Below, in pieces: positions 1 through 11,330 of a stretch of DNA of 64,000 nt. The stretch's first letter is position 1, and every line of letters starts with the position of its first letter. The notes below the pieces were generated by a model. It had not been told where the DNA came from, ran no database searches, and was given only the letters and a program-made list of their open reading frames with translations. The DNA lies in assembly GCA_037176845.1 (NCBI GenBank), contig JAYKXP010000129.1, forward strand, positions 62,001 to 126,000. The letters are read 5' to 3'. The DNA comes from Paramarasmius palmivorus (taxonomy: Eukaryota; Basidiomycota; Agaricomycetes; Agaricales; Marasmiaceae). Both the position numbers and the translations under genes were made by a program.

Positions 1-545
1 GTTTTCCTGTTTGAATACCCTCGCTCTTCAATTGACTGACTTTCCAAGTTCACACAAAACACAAATTGGCCGACCAACTTCCAAGTCAGTCAAGTTGCGC
101 TCGAGACAATGCAACGCGTGCGAGCAATGTCGGTACATCACGGCCACGAATCCCCTTATCATTGCGATCGTGGAGCTCCAAGAACTTGTTCACGATTTGG
201 GACGAACCAATGCGGACATTTGATCTCTCAAAGCGTCAAGATATTCAATCGTGAAGTTTCAATTCAGTAGGCGGCACATTTCCTACGGTGGAGTACACGG
301 GGATCTGATCATAATTCAAGGAATGGTAGTTATATTGCTAGCCCAGGAGCCATGACTCATTGCAAACTTACGCGATGAGAAAACGATGGCTCTGGGCGTA
401 TAACGTCCGCTTCCGACAACTCAAGCTACTCAAGTTTCACCGGCCCGGTTTCATTAGGCTTCCCCTTTCCTTTCTTTGGCGATTGCACCCACGGGTGTTG
501 AATCTATATATGAAGTGCTCATTAGAAGGTGCGTCGTTCAATAGT
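1..545. other. Sequence before the first gene; no gene supported
   Basis: Short open frames on the plus strand overlap each other here and show no recognisable domain or convincing splice structure. The frame that becomes the first exon of the RING gene is open back to about 360, so a longer first exon, with an upstream Met at 510, cannot be excluded. Confidence 0.4.
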
Positions 546-1532
546 ATGCATCCCAAGAAATCTCTGGGCGCCTCCTGTCCTATGAACGACCCTAAGGATC
601 AAAGTTCCGCAGCCGTCATCCCTGATTCGTCGAAAGGGAACGTCACTTTAACCAAGGAAGTGACGAAATTGAATTTGGTATGTCTCAATTGGACCACAAC
701 GGTTTCAGTATGCTGAATAGCATTCCTATGATATATAGGACCTAGAGATGACTAGGCACCTAAGACGCACCGCGGAAAAGCGACAACATGAAGCTGAAGA
801 AAAGCTTGCCCGAATGCAAGATGTGAGTTTAGATACTTTAGTTCGCTCTTCAGGACTTGCCCGACACCATCATGATCAGTACATTACCGAACTCGAAGGT
901 CGAGTCGAGGATCGTGAGAGGGAAAACAGAGCCCTCTTCACGGACGTGAAGATCCGGGATGGTGAACTGTCTAAGCTGAGAGATGTAAGCCACCTTTCGG
1001 TGCTATTTGGTTCGAGGAAACTTACAGGAGTCTAGGAGCAGAGAGATGAACTGTCCCGATTGAAGGACCAAGGGATGGAAGCGATTGATGTGGATTATGT
1101 GTTTCAACTCTTCGATTCCTTGCTTATTCATATTCCGTAGCACAACATCGCACTTGAAACGCACATGGCCCAGGTGCATGGCCTGCTGGACAGTCAACAC
1201 ATTTTCATTAGGGCGTTGAGAGACCAAGTAACGACGCTGTGGGCGTGCAGTTTATGCGAGAATGAATATGACCAACAGACCATCCCAGTCACGTACGTTG
1301 TATTCTCCCCTCCGATGAGTTATAACACCTGTACAGCAAATACTGAATGTTCAGTAGATTTTCATGCGGACAAACTTGTTGTCGGACATGTCGGGAACGC
1401 TGGAGAGACGAGTCAGAGGGTGGGGGTACTACTTGCCCTTTCTGTCGCGAGCCCCTAGTTTCGGAACCTGTGATCTGTCGCAGTTTTCAACGCCTCTTAG
1501 AGTTGCTGGCTTTTTTAAAGGACATCGACTGA
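546..1532 (+). CDS. Coiled-coil protein with C-terminal RING-type zinc finger
   Basis: Model join(546..677, 739..984, 1036..1089, 1141..1292, 1358..1532) gives 252 residues, with every intron 49-65 nt and GT-AG. Residues about 45-140 are charged and heptad-like, with many E, R and L, which suggests a coiled coil. The C-terminal third carries a RING-like cysteine pattern: CSLC, then CGQTCCRTCRERW after an intron, then CPFC, and then a Leu-rich tail. In RING-HC domains the position after the third cysteine is normally His (CGH); here it is Gln. RING proteins usually act as E3 ubiquitin ligases, and coiled coil plus RING is common in agaric-expanded families; ligase activity here is inference. 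The start is uncertain: an in-frame Met at 510 would add 12 residues. Confidence 0.7.
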
Positions 1533-2516
1533 ACTTTTACAGTTACAATCCCTCCGAGCATCCCTGTAGTTGTGGGTTCATGTGATTTATTGACGACACC
1601 AAGATGATAGACACTACTTGCAGATACACCGGTTGGGCTTCCAAAGTCATCCGCTTATCCTCTCCTCGCAGCCACTCGGAGGATGATATTAGCATTGCTT
1701 TTCATGGGAGTTGCTCGCGATAAAAATATATATGCGACCTTACAAGACCCACGTGTGGTTCACCGACAGGAACCAGTTTGCAAGGCGTGAATGAAATCGT
1801 TGAGCGCTAAGCTCCCCACCCGCTGCATGAGAAGTTTGGTCAAAAATCTCGTTTTCACTGGCATGTCCAAGCCCATACTAGCGTGAAGATAAGTATATAT
1901 ACACTTTTCACTAAGCCACCTGAGATCAAAATCTACTACTCAACCTTCTTGCATATCGTCTCCCTCAGGCTGTTCTCGTCAACAGCCGATAGATGAAAAC
2001 TCGACGTTCAGCACAAACAATGCTGACCTAGGCTTGGAGACGGGCAAACAGAGTCCATCTACTAGAAAGAACAACATTCTGGTCGGGCAAGTGGGGTCTC
2101 CAGACCCACGAGCTCAATAAGTCCACCTTGTTCCGGGTAACAACGACTTTCCCTCTAATACCCTTACAGGGTTATGGCACTGGCGGTACAGTTTGTATCA
2201 AGACCACACCAGGGACTCGGAGCTTAAAATCGGTGTCCAAACTTTCGGTTTGTCGTGTCTATGTATTAGGGCCGGTTTCACTGGCAGTTTGAACTCGTTT
2301 AGCTGTGCGGGTCAGCTATCACAGAACACAAAACCGGTTGGTACCGGTACTAGTACTAGTACAAGATAAACAGGGCATAAAATACACACAACTAGTAACT
2401 GATTCACATTCGACTGATTTATTGTACAGCTAACTACGACTGCAATAATTGCCAAGAAAGAGACTGAAATCAGGATGCAAGTAGTATATACCTCAAACCT
2501 GTGTCGAAGATGTGCT
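1533..2516. other. Intergenic region, no gene seen
   Basis: This is the space between the RING gene and the convergent minus-strand gene that ends at 2517. Reading frames are short and broken. TATA-like strings occur at about 1723 and 1895 without an associated open frame. Tandem gtac/ctagtac-type dinucleotide clusters lie at about 2338-2362. I see no RNA gene. Confidence 0.5.
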
Positions 2517-3635
2517 TTAAGGTCCGAACGTTGCCCCAGCCGTCTTGTGCTGGCGGGACCATGGTTCGAGGGCATCCTTCACTACTTCTAATGTAACCCC
2601 ACATACAACCATATGCAATACAACGTCTTCAATAGTAACTGGCGATGGTCCATCGTACGGCTGCGGAGACAGCGTGCTTGCAATGCGAAGACCTCGTGTA
2701 GAGACTATGCTATGATATTTTCCAGGTGTACCGAGCAGCTCGAATAGATAATAGCTGAACTCCGTTCGAGTAGCAGCAGGCGACGTCTGAAGGGGCCGCA
2801 ACTGGGCGGCGAGCCGGCTTGCCTGAAGGTCAGGCTTCCAAGGCCTCCCCTCAGTGTCCTTTCGGACACCACGAGGAAGAGCAGATGAATGGACGCTATA
2901 ATATTCAAACCAGCGTTCAACAGGGTCCCCCATGCGTGGGTTTGGGAGCGCTGGCTTCGTAGGATCACGGCGGATATTGGGTGGAGCGATCTCAGGCGGG
3001 TTTCGCCACTCGGAGAGTATGAACGACTGAGCCCACGACTTCAAATCGCGGGGTGTGGCATGCGCTTCGCGACACATATTCTTGATACGAGCCAAAGCTC
3101 GTGAGTCCATAGTACGCGCTTTTTCCATAAGCTCCCTCAACGCCGTCTCTGCCTCGCGAGATCGAAACGCTGAAAGGTAGCTCGGAATGCCGTATCGATC
3201 GTTGCTACGACCGGAAGGAAAAGCAGATGAAGATGCTGGGACATCCATCCTGCTGGGCGAAGGAGGCGGTACTCGAATGTATGAATCGCTATCGTTCGAC
3301 GAAGTCTCTTCCAAAGCAGCAGCTTCAGAGACTAAAACCTGGGGATCGAGATTAGCTCGCTGGCTACAGACATCGAACAGATTATCCGTAAATACCTTGT
3401 TTTCCTCCTCTAGATCTTGAACTTTCACTTTCAGCTGTGCGGCCTCGAAGCATGCCTGCTTCAATTGAGTTTTCAACAATGTGACCTCTGCTTCTCTCTG
3501 TCGTGAGCCCTCTTTGAAGCCTTGGAGGTAAAAATGTTCGGCAGAAGAATCAGAGCCATATCTTCTGCGATCCGCTGTACCTTCCAACGGCGTGCTCAGC
3601 AGTAATTGTTCGGATGAGGGGGTCGAAAGGGCCAT
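2517..3635 (-). CDS. Coiled-coil protein of unknown function (agaric family)
   Basis: A single open exon gives 372 residues from the Met at 3635 (MALSTPSSEQ). The frame stays open upstream to about 3698, but the extra residues look like 5' leader. Residues about 45-100 are a strong coiled-coil candidate (REAEVTLLKTQLKQ, VQDLEEENK), followed by a Ser/Pro-rich linker. The C-terminal half is a compact region containing DPVERWFEYYSVHSS, LPRGVRKDTEGRPW, and a Tyr/Leu-rich segment ending near EDVVLHMVVCGV. I recall similar N-coil plus GVR-x-D-x-x-GRP architectures in agaric predicted proteins, but I cannot name a domain. No intron is needed. There is no signal peptide or membrane helix. Confidence 0.65.
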   Translation of the reverse strand: MALSTPSSEQLLLSTPLEGTADRRRYGSDSSAEHFYLQGFKEGSRQREAEVTLLKTQLKQACFEAAQLKVKVQDLEEENKVFTDNLFDVCSQRANLDPQVLVSEAAALEETSSNDSDSYIRVPPPSPSRMDVPASSSAFPSGRSNDRYGIPSYLSAFRSREAETALRELMEKARTMDSRALARIKNMCREAHATPRDLKSWAQSFILSEWRNPPEIAPPNIRRDPTKPALPNPRMGDPVERWFEYYSVHSSALPRGVRKDTEGRPWKPDLQASRLAAQLRPLQTSPAATRTEFSYYLFELLGTPGKYHSIVSTRGLRIASTLSPQPYDGPSPVTIEDVVLHMVVCGVTLEVVKDALEPWSRQHKTAGATFGP

Positions 3636-5999
3636 ATCCAAGTAAGTAAAAGCGAGGTAGCAGTGCGGACGAACTTTCGTATCTTGCTGGCAGCGCATTC
3701 TTATGTATATACCACCATCACGGCTTTCTATTTCGGCTGTTCCAAGCCTCAGAAGTCAGGCCTTGGTTACGCCGTTCCTGATCTGCGAAAAACCACCTTC
3801 TCCTTGAGATTGAATTGGACTATCCTGGACCCTAGGCCCTTCTGGGCCACGATCGAATGGTTTTGCACATAATTTTGATGAGTCGTTATTCGCGAGTCTC
3901 GGTGCCGAGATACTGAGCGCTATAGGCTTCGAGCCTTGAAAGCTTCAAGCTTGAAGATGGTATGGCTATACACTTAACCAAGCTTGTTTTCAGATCTGGG
4001 CTCTCCAAACTTGGATTCCCAGCGCCGAGCCTCTAATTTCAAAGTTAAGTGGCAGAGAGTGGCGGTCGTCGTTCGGATAATATCTAATGTGAGGTCCTGG
4101 GGTTAAGGCCATTATGATTGTGACTGCGGACTAGGGTGTATATATAGGTTCTTGAGCGGTTACACCCCCCAGTCTAACATCAAACCTAAATTGTAATATC
4201 CCAACTGCGTAGATATAAACTCAATCTACCGCGTCGGTAAGCTTTGGCGTGTGGGTTTGTCAAGAGGCTGCATTCTCTGGAAGGTCCAACAAAGAGCCCA
4301 TGTCAGGTCCGTTTTCATGGCTGTACATCCGTCAGTGCCAGTAACTGGGATGATAAGTTAATATAATGATGACGGCCGACGAAGTGCTCATAATCAATCA
4401 ATAAAAGGCCCGAGCTGATTTCGCGATCTTCCCACCTAAAATCTGCAAGTCCGGCCTTGGTCTTCAGTACGTCTAAACTAGCCATTCTACTGTCGCTATG
4501 TGTCGAATAAGAGCTGTCAGTTTGAGAATGGTGATAAATCTAGAGCGTGATGAACTCACTAATAGCCTGCGTTGACCAAATACATCTCCATCCCATGATG
4601 CAATCTCGTACACAAAATGGATATACTTCTTCTCCTTTGCGCTGCCAAATTTGTCAACAGGTTGCTGGAATTGCTATTGGGAATGTCGCGCCTATGCATG
4701 TATGAGAGATGAGAGGACTCGCGGGCTCAGGGCTGTCCTCTGGCATGCTTTGGCTTCCATTCTTGGACAGTGACAACCGGCATTTGATGTAGCAGTGAGA
4801 AGAAAATGTAAATAGGAAAATTTGGTCGTTGGTCGTCGAAGGTTGACGTTGAACGTCGAACGTTGACGGCGAGATAACTGATTAGTCTCGGCGAGTTCGA
4901 GTCACGAGTTCACGAGTCTCCCGGGCCCCTGCGTTGAACAATGAACAGCAGCTGACACAGTGACGTCTTTCGGTGACGTATCGATCATCTTCCTTTAAAT
5001 CTCCGTTCCAAACTCCTTCACTCTACACGGTTAGATATTGCTTAAATGGTATGAATCTTTACGAAAACAAGTTTATAGGCTACACTCCAGAGCTGCAATG
5101 GAATCCTGGATGTACCAGCTAAAATTTTCATCTGCTTTCTAGAAAGCGCCCCTTCATTGTTCAAGGTGCACTCATCCGAACTGGCAATGGCGACCTCGTT
5201 CAACTATTTAGTAGTGGGACCCGCAAGACCGTGACGGTCTATCCTGGGCCGCTATAGCACAGGTATGGACATGTGCGTCGAAATAGATGTATTCTCCGGT
5301 GGCATACCATCGAGTATCCACGATTGGTGACACAGATCTTGCCAAACTTTTCCAGGAACTCACGGCGGTCAACGGATGACTTCGAGCGACAGGCCCTGGT
5401 GCGAGGCTGATGAGATTCGCCTCTTACGAGAGAAGTCAATCCGACAGCTTTCTATCCATCTGCGGGAGAAGAACAAACCGGTATCTCATGGAATACTCTT
5501 TACAGACGAAGTTTCACGGGAAACCTCTCTCATTTACATCGGTTGGATATACGCCATCCACTTCAACCTCATTCCACTCTTGTATATATCGAGGAGCGAG
5601 TGGCGATGGTTTTTCAGGGTGCCACTGTGACACGCTTGTCGACTAGATTCTCATGTTCGGCTGCATTTGGATGTTGCCTTTGTCATTTGCACTGTTTAAG
5701 TAACATCTATTCCTCTTTCTTTGACAAGGCTTCTTTTGATCTTTGCAGGTGGCAAGTCTCTTAGCAAGTTTAGGGCTTTGTGGCACTCTATATTGTGCAT
5801 CCTGATTCCGACACAAAGCAGTAACAATAAGGATAGATATACACACGATTTCGTGGTAGGTACGGTACGAGGGTGCAAGCACGAGGGCCCATGACCACCG
5901 GAAAGAGAGTGCTTCTGTGACTCGGTTTAGGCAAAAGCCGTCCTCGAAGATATATTGAGGTCAACATACCCAGAGAATAGCCTGCATCTCCTCTAAATA
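3636..5999. other. Long gene-poor interval with promoter-like motifs and a possible broken gene
   Basis: No intact gene is supported. About 4,820-4,870 holds repeated and palindromic variants of a GTCGAACGTTGAC-like string. Two TGACGT (CRE/ATF-like) sites lie at about 4,960-4,980, followed by an AT-rich tttaaat and, at 5046, an ATG directly followed by a gtatg donor-like string. Between 5,080 and 5,560 several frames look coding-like: one reads ILDVPAKIFICFLESAPS (F-box-like), another reads LSWAAIAQ next to PWCEADEIRLLRE (Myb/SANT-like). They are in different frames without convincing splice sites. A decayed gene or a poorly resolved multi-exon gene is possible. Confidence 0.25.
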
Positions 6000-7243
6000 A
6001 TGCAGCCCCCGAACTCTTTGCCAACAAGCATCTCCCATGCTTCGCTAGGCCTATACCATGCGTCCTACTATGATGTGCCAACCTACCGGGACTATTCCAC
6101 TAGCCATTCGGTTCTTGGACAAGCGGGTCATTGCTTGTCAGAAGAATTTCATTACCTAGATCATCCAAGGCTGTCCAAGGAACGCGATAGCAGGGCCGGG
6201 GAAGATGTATACGGTGTGGGACCGTCCAGTGATTCATATTTCGAGGACGCGTCTCCAGATCGACAGTCACACCCATTGACCTTGGCAGATCCTTCTGGGG
6301 CGAGAACTTTTGGCTTTGGAGGGGCCGGAAGCAACTCGCAGCAGCCCTGCCTATCATTTCCAACACCCAGTTCAGCGACCATTCAAAACAGTATCAGCGC
6401 TGACAATAGCTGCGAAGCATCCCAGCTGGTAACAACGCCAGGGCCTTTGCTTATTGCTCTTGATAGAGACGGAAAGACGCCAGTATCATCGAAGAAAACG
6501 ATGTACGGAGATGTTGCATTTTTGAAGGAGCGTAAGCATCCGTGCACAATGTGCCATAAAAGGTGCGTTGATTGTGTGCTCAGACGAACAACCGATTGTT
6601 AACGATTGCCCGGTAGATTCGACCGTCCTAGTACCCTGAAAAAGGTGAAGATAAGCGTGAATGGCCACAAAAATAAACTACTGATATGAAACATCTTTAG
6701 CACTTACTAGTTCATACCGGCGAGAAAGGTACACATTCGCTTTGCGCTTTTGGCCATCCCATGAAAAACTCATGCAGCTTCTTAGCGTTCCAGTGCGAGA
6801 TTTGTGGACGTCGATTTGGGGTGGTATCAAACCTAAATCGACATGCTCGACGCTGCGTCTTGAAGCCAGTTAATGCGAAACATTATTCCGGTTCCTCTGA
6901 TGCCACAATGTCTACAACTCACGACCTTCAGGAAATCTCTATCCCCAGCCTGCCGACAGTTGCTCCTAAGAGGCGTCGTCGTCGCGCCCCTTCCCCGCCC
7001 TGGGTACCCAACTCTCTCCGAAATTTCTCGCTCGACACATCGATCAGGACATGCTCTATTCCTCTCTCGCCTGTTCGACCATCCCAATGGGAAGAACGCG
7101 ATTCGTACGATGTACATGTGGGCAATGCACCATATCATCCTCGAGAATGGCAGTACAAACCGAAACTACCAGGACCTGGGGTTCCCGCTGGAGAAAGGAT
7201 GGATTGGTACGGTGGCGCAGTGGGCCGAAGACATGATTACTGA
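6000..7243 (+). CDS. C2H2 zinc-finger transcription factor
   Basis: Model join(6000..6562, 6617..6644, 6701..6728, 6786..7243) gives 358 residues, with exon lengths summing to a multiple of three and introns of 54-57 nt. Residues 1-175 are low-complexity Ser/Pro/Gly/Gln-rich, as in activation regions. Two adjacent fingers follow, both cut by introns: CTMCHKRFDRPSTLKKH...VH, the HTGEK-type linker (HTGEKAFQ), then CEICGRRFGVVSNLNRH...C, the last with Cys instead of the final His (C2HC). After the fingers come a basic KRRRRR stretch, a likely nuclear signal, and a Pro-rich tail ending GAVGRRHDY. This is a typical agaric two-finger nuclear DNA-binding protein; its target is unknown. Confidence 0.88.
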
Positions 7244-7988
7244 TGCACTTACGGGCGTAAAAGAATGTTCAATGTCCATGTCTCATGCACAGTATGGGTT
7301 CCTGACACAGAAAAACTGCATGTACTAGACGTATATATCTTTTTGTGAGTTCAGAGATCGTTTAGGTTGGTGTAAACTTAGTGCGTACCAAGCCTTCGAG
7401 AATAACACGGACATGTCGTATTGGTCGTATCGTCTCCCTGAAACTTTACTGTGGCGGAAAACATTCAAGCACCATCCTCCTGGACCCAGGCTCTAACGCT
7501 TGAAACTTGAAGTCCCACCCGGCCTATCATAAGTGATGGCTCTCTACGGGTTGTCACGCTAATCGAGTGGCCTAATTTATAAGTCAGCGTCGCTGACATG
7601 CGAAAACTCGTCCGCAATTCCAATAAATCTATATATGCTAGCGCCCAATGCCCAGGTTATTCACGGTATTACTGTCACTATGCTCCTCCGACTCTGACAG
7701 GGAAGAAGTCTCTTTACTTTGGAACAACAGGGTTATATTGCTAGCCTCCGGGCGAAAAAAGGTGCGATTTCTGTAGAGGCAGACCTGAGCAGGCAGCAAG
7801 ATTGATTTAACAACTACATAGAGAACCAATACAGCTCGGGTATCCAGAGCTAAGTATGATGGGAACGTGGACATGACATAGATAAAGGTAAGACAAGGCG
7901 GCGTCCCTGGCATCAGACCAGTCGGTGCACTGGAAACAACAAGAAATCGATTAAGACCTTTGGGACGGAAACTGCCTACAAAAGAGGG
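7244..7988. other. Intergenic interval with one orphan minus-strand ORF
   Basis: Between the C2H2 gene and the WD40 gene there is a minus-strand open frame at 7638-7913 (91 residues) with two hydrophobic stretches (YLALDTRAVLVLYVVVKSIL) and an acidic Ser-rich end. It has no homology I recognise. It could be an extra 3' exon of the WD40 gene, which already ends in a hydrophobic segment, or chance. Otherwise nothing is seen. Confidence 0.35.
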
Positions 7989-9361
7989 TCAGCTGGAGGA
8001 TGCTACTGCGGCAATGACACACACAGTCATGGTTTGAAGAGCAAACATGAGCATCAAACTCGCGCAAATGAAAAATCCGAGTTGATCAAGGAATGTTGGG
8101 TTAATTTTGGGGTCGTGCGTAGATTTCCTCCAGATTTGTATAGCATTTGCCCCTATGTTTTCTCCGGACTGTCCGACAACAATCGTCGGCGTCCCATTGA
8201 TGTCAGCAGCCTATAACTTCTCAGCATATGGCTTCTCTAAGGAATGAACGCTTACACAGAGGGTCTGCACCCAATCGTTTCCGATGGGGAGTGTGTCCCT
8301 TATATTGCCGGTTCTCCGATCGAAAATATAGACAATTCCGTGATCTGAACCAGATAAAATGGATGTGTTCTGGTCATTGATGCCGACGTTTCGAGAACGC
8401 CGGGCATCTGCTGGGACCGGGAAAGTTCTGATTCGGGCAGAGGTGCTGAGTTTGTAGAGGGCCACGCCCGACGCGGCATCGTCTAACGCTAGAAGGTCGT
8501 CTTGCACGTTCATCACAGCGCTACCGCTATTCGAGAGTCGAGTCATCAACTTTTAGGTATTATTGGAAGCAAATCTCACATAATACAGCCGGTGGTCCTC
8601 ATCTTCAGGATGTTTGCCTCGTTATCAACTATAGCACTGCGGTTTTAATGAGTGGGACGAAGAGGTTTCGAGGGAGGGAGGACTTACATCTCGCCAGAAT
8701 CACGATTAAACACCCAAATTTCTGGTCCATTAGTCGATGCATGTCCGAAAGTAATGGTTTGTGGACAACAAAAGGGAAGTGAAGCCGATTTCATTGGCCG
8801 TGGCTGCATTGCGCCATCGACCAGAAAGCGGTGCACCACGCCTCCGCGGTGAGAAACTGCAAGTTGGCTGGAATTTAGGTCAAAGGCAATGGACGTAACT
8901 TCCGGGTAAGTTCCACCCTGAAGGAGTCTACAGAAGATTTCTTCGAACTGCAAATGAGTCAGAATGTTGCGTTCTTTTCGTTGCCTAAACGGGAATGAAC
9001 ACACTTTTCCGGTAGTGCGTTCTCGCCTCCACACCACGAGGTATCCATCTTCAGTCCCAAACGCCAAGCCGTCGTCCATGTTATCTCTTTTAGTCATCCA
9101 GATCGCAGCGGTAGTCATTCCGCGATTACCTGCTGGTGCCGGCGTTTCTATTGCGCGTGGACTTGCGGGGACATGCCAGATTGAAGTCCCTTCGTGTCCT
9201 ACGGTTCATATCAAGCTGAGATTCTTTGCGAGGAACATATTATACACACCACCGCAAGCCACAAAAGTGCCATCCGGGTGGAGAGCGAGGCAAGCTGCAG
9301 GACCTTTGTGACCAAGAAGGAGGTGATCGCGAGTGTAGAGCTTTCGGTCGGAGGTAGTCAT
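7989..9361 (-). CDS. WD40-repeat protein with C-terminal membrane helix
   Basis: Translation starts at 9361 (MTTSDRKLYTRDHLLLGHKG). A first exon to 9250 joins, in phase, an exon starting at 9198. Beta-propeller blades are visible: GHKGPAACLALHPDGTFVACGG, GTSIWHVP, DGLAFGTEDGYLVVWRRE, VTSIAFDLNSSQLAVSHRGG, GPEIWVFNRDSGE, ILSGSDHGIVYIFDRRTG and TPTIVVGQSG...IQIWRK. The protein ends in a hydrophobic segment (FFICASLMLMFALQ...) and stops at 7989, so a single C-terminal transmembrane anchor is likely. This is the layout of a WD40 family expanded in agarics. The splice between about 8,690 and 8,560 is not clean: no in-frame route with ordinary introns was found, so a tiny intron or a frameshift is possible there. 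Confidence 0.7.
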
Positions 9362-9548
9362 GTTAGATGGGTGACTTAGGCCCCCATCGAGGGTCCTTTT
9401 CATTCGTTTCTACATCACAAAGAAGGAAGTAAGTCGATAAGAAAGAAACAATAGCATGGGAACGAACTGGGTATTGCTTTTTGTCTTGAGAAGAGGCCTG
9501 AACGGAGAGAGCAAAACTGACAGGATTGAGAACATGATTGAGATGTGG

Positions 9549-9928
9549 TTCTGGAGTGGTAGAGCAAAATAAACTTTCGCCTTCGCACGTTGGAGTAACT
9601 TTGGATCAGCACAAAAAAAACAAACAAAAGACCGGATCCTGAACAAAGGTCTCTGGAATGGAGCATACCTATGTGGGTTTCACTGGAACGTCGGAAAAGT
9701 CAGAAGTCATCTGAGGAGCGTGGGCAGAGCGTGGGTATCAATGACTTAATTGGTAAACATACTTACTTTTCAAGGGAACCACATCATCAAGGTTCAGACG
9801 GAATGGTTTTCCGAAGAGGAGAAGACAAAAAAGAAACATCAGGCAGGAGGACTGGGCAAAGCTATTTGAATGCTGGGTGCGTTCACAGAATTAACCTTTC
9901 ATACCTCTCCTCACTCATTTTCAAGTTC
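9549..9928 (+). repeat. 0.4-kb repeat, copy 1 (inverted partner at 15.78-16.18 kb)
   Basis: About 380 bp directly upstream of the gene at 9967 aligns along its length with the reverse complement of about 15,777-16,183. Shared blocks include ctttggatca, aagaccggatcct, cctatgtgggtttcac/ag, cacatcatcaaggttcag, ggaatggttttccg and aggcaggaggac. The copies differ by substitutions and small indels, so the duplication is old. Similarity ends near tttcaagttc, just before each gene. No terminal repeats or target-site duplication were recognised. Confidence 0.8.
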
Positions 9929-9966
9929 TTTCTGCGCTGGCGCACGCGATTCCCCAATCAAACATC

Positions 9967-10676
9967 ATGAAAGTCGAGATTACCCGAACATTCGCTTCGC
10001 CCCGTCTACCACGTCCACCAAAAGTTATTCCGCTGTTCGCCACGGCAGTGCCATTGCGGCAGTCACGCCACGTTCCTTCTATACAACAATATCTTCACGA
10101 AAAGCCGCGGTATCATCCGTACAGAGGACGTTCATCTCGACCAGCGAATGCAGCTGATGACGACTCGTCCCCATCCTCATCAATATCGGCGTCTTCACCA
10201 ACAGAGGCTATAGACCGCGACTCCCCCCTTACGGACGACAGCAATGACGAGTTAGATCAACTTCAGCCTCAGGTTATTTGGGTGAAACAGCCATCCGGTT
10301 TCAAGCTCGCGAATTCAGGATGGGATCCTTCTCTCATCAAATCGCTCCGAGTGCGTATTATACATGTATCAGTAAACACGGCGTGCTCCTAACGTCAATA
10401 CAGAAAACAGGGAAGGAGGCCATTCAGAAGTATCTCAAAATCGGGCTCAACCTGAGCGACCAAAATCGATCAGCCCTGAACGATGCCCGAGAAATGGTAA
10501 GCAGAACCACTATTTGCATATATATCAGGTACTTGGACTCATGGTGCACTCAGCTTCTGGAGGAATTCCCTGATTTCCGTCAACACAGCAACTTTTGGGG
10601 AGCCGATGCCGTTCTCCGCGATCAGCTTAAAAACATGAGAGATGCGCACAACGCTAGGCTCCGCAAGCAGGGATGA
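9967..10676 (+). CDS. Small protein of unknown function, three exons
   Basis: Model join(9967..10350, 10404..10496, 10554..10676) gives 199 residues, with all exon lengths multiples of three. The N-terminus is basic and Arg/Pro-rich (MKVEITRTFASPRLPRPPK), which could suit a mitochondrial presequence. A Ser/Asp-rich linker follows, then a compact C-terminal region: VIWVKQPSGFKLANSGWDPS, a helical block with KTGKEAIQKYLKIGLNLS, and a final EEFPDFRQHSNFWGADAVL. I do not recognise the family. Its promoter is the 0.4-kb repeat that also stands upstream of the F-box gene. Confidence 0.7.
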
Positions 10677-10789
10677 TTCGGACATTCTAGTACGAGGGAC
10701 CAGTACCTAATCCTATCTCGTCTTTCGTACGTGACTCGGCAATAGTTGTTTTCATTGTCTGTATTGGTGATAAGTAGCTATTGGCCGTC

Positions 10790-11330
10790 AACATAGTATC
10801 GGCCTCGAATTCATCGATAACCATGGTGCTCCCGAACCTTGACATTTGTACCAAGGCTGATATCGATTACTCGGTCCACCTTTACCTCGATGGGAACGCT
10901 GCCGCTGGGATCCTCGTAGTTCGCCAACGCAGTGCACCTCCGGATTTCTAGAATGCCTCTTTAATCCGCCTCTTCTAGTGAATTTCCCTTGGCATCCCCA
11001 ATATACAAGCATCCACCAAACTCGTACGGAATGGCCTCCTTCAAGCCTAAGGCTATATATTCCGAAGCTCACGCTGGTGGCTGGCTACGTGTCGCTCTCT
11101 TCTCCTTTCATCACCTCTGGATACTTAAGTGGTATCATCACTCGTCCCCAAGATCATCACCCAGTCCTGCCATCCGCATCATTTCCCCGTCAGACATAGC
11201 AGATAGTCTTGCTATAAAACAGACGAGCCTCCAGGCGGTAAACCATAATCAAGGCAGGGTACGGTCATCCCGTAGTTCTAGGAAGTAGCCATGTGCCGTA
11301 TATTCAACGTGTAAATGTCATTCGTGAGCA
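10790..11330 (-). pseudogene. Frameshifted relic of a zinc-finger gene
   Basis: The minus strand carries two pieces in different frames: GLKEAIPYEFGGCLYIG, then WGCQGKFTRRGGLKRH and NPEVHCVGEL. They match, in order, LEGAIPYEFEGHLYVGG, then GCQANFSRRDGLKRH and NPNLQCVG of the intact gene at 29,164-29,966. Further upstream the nucleotide sequence (gagcgacacgtagccagcca) still resembles the first-finger region of that gene (gagtcgacatattgccagcc) but contains a stop. A single-base-type shift at about 11,010 breaks the frame. This is a decayed paralogue. Confidence 0.7.

Noticed and set aside
4870..4925. Possible tRNA gene (a gttcgagtc B-box-like string)
   Set aside because: No matching A box, acceptor stem or anticodon arm could be folded around it.
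7638..7913. Orphan 91-residue membrane-like ORF as a separate gene
   Set aside because: No promoter, splice partners or family; it may be chance or an alternative 3' exon of the WD40 gene.
9671..9970. Matching open frames in the two 0.4-kb repeats as a possible small gene family
   Set aside because: The frames match only because the DNA is homologous; they contain different indels, change frame between copies and lack a conserved start.
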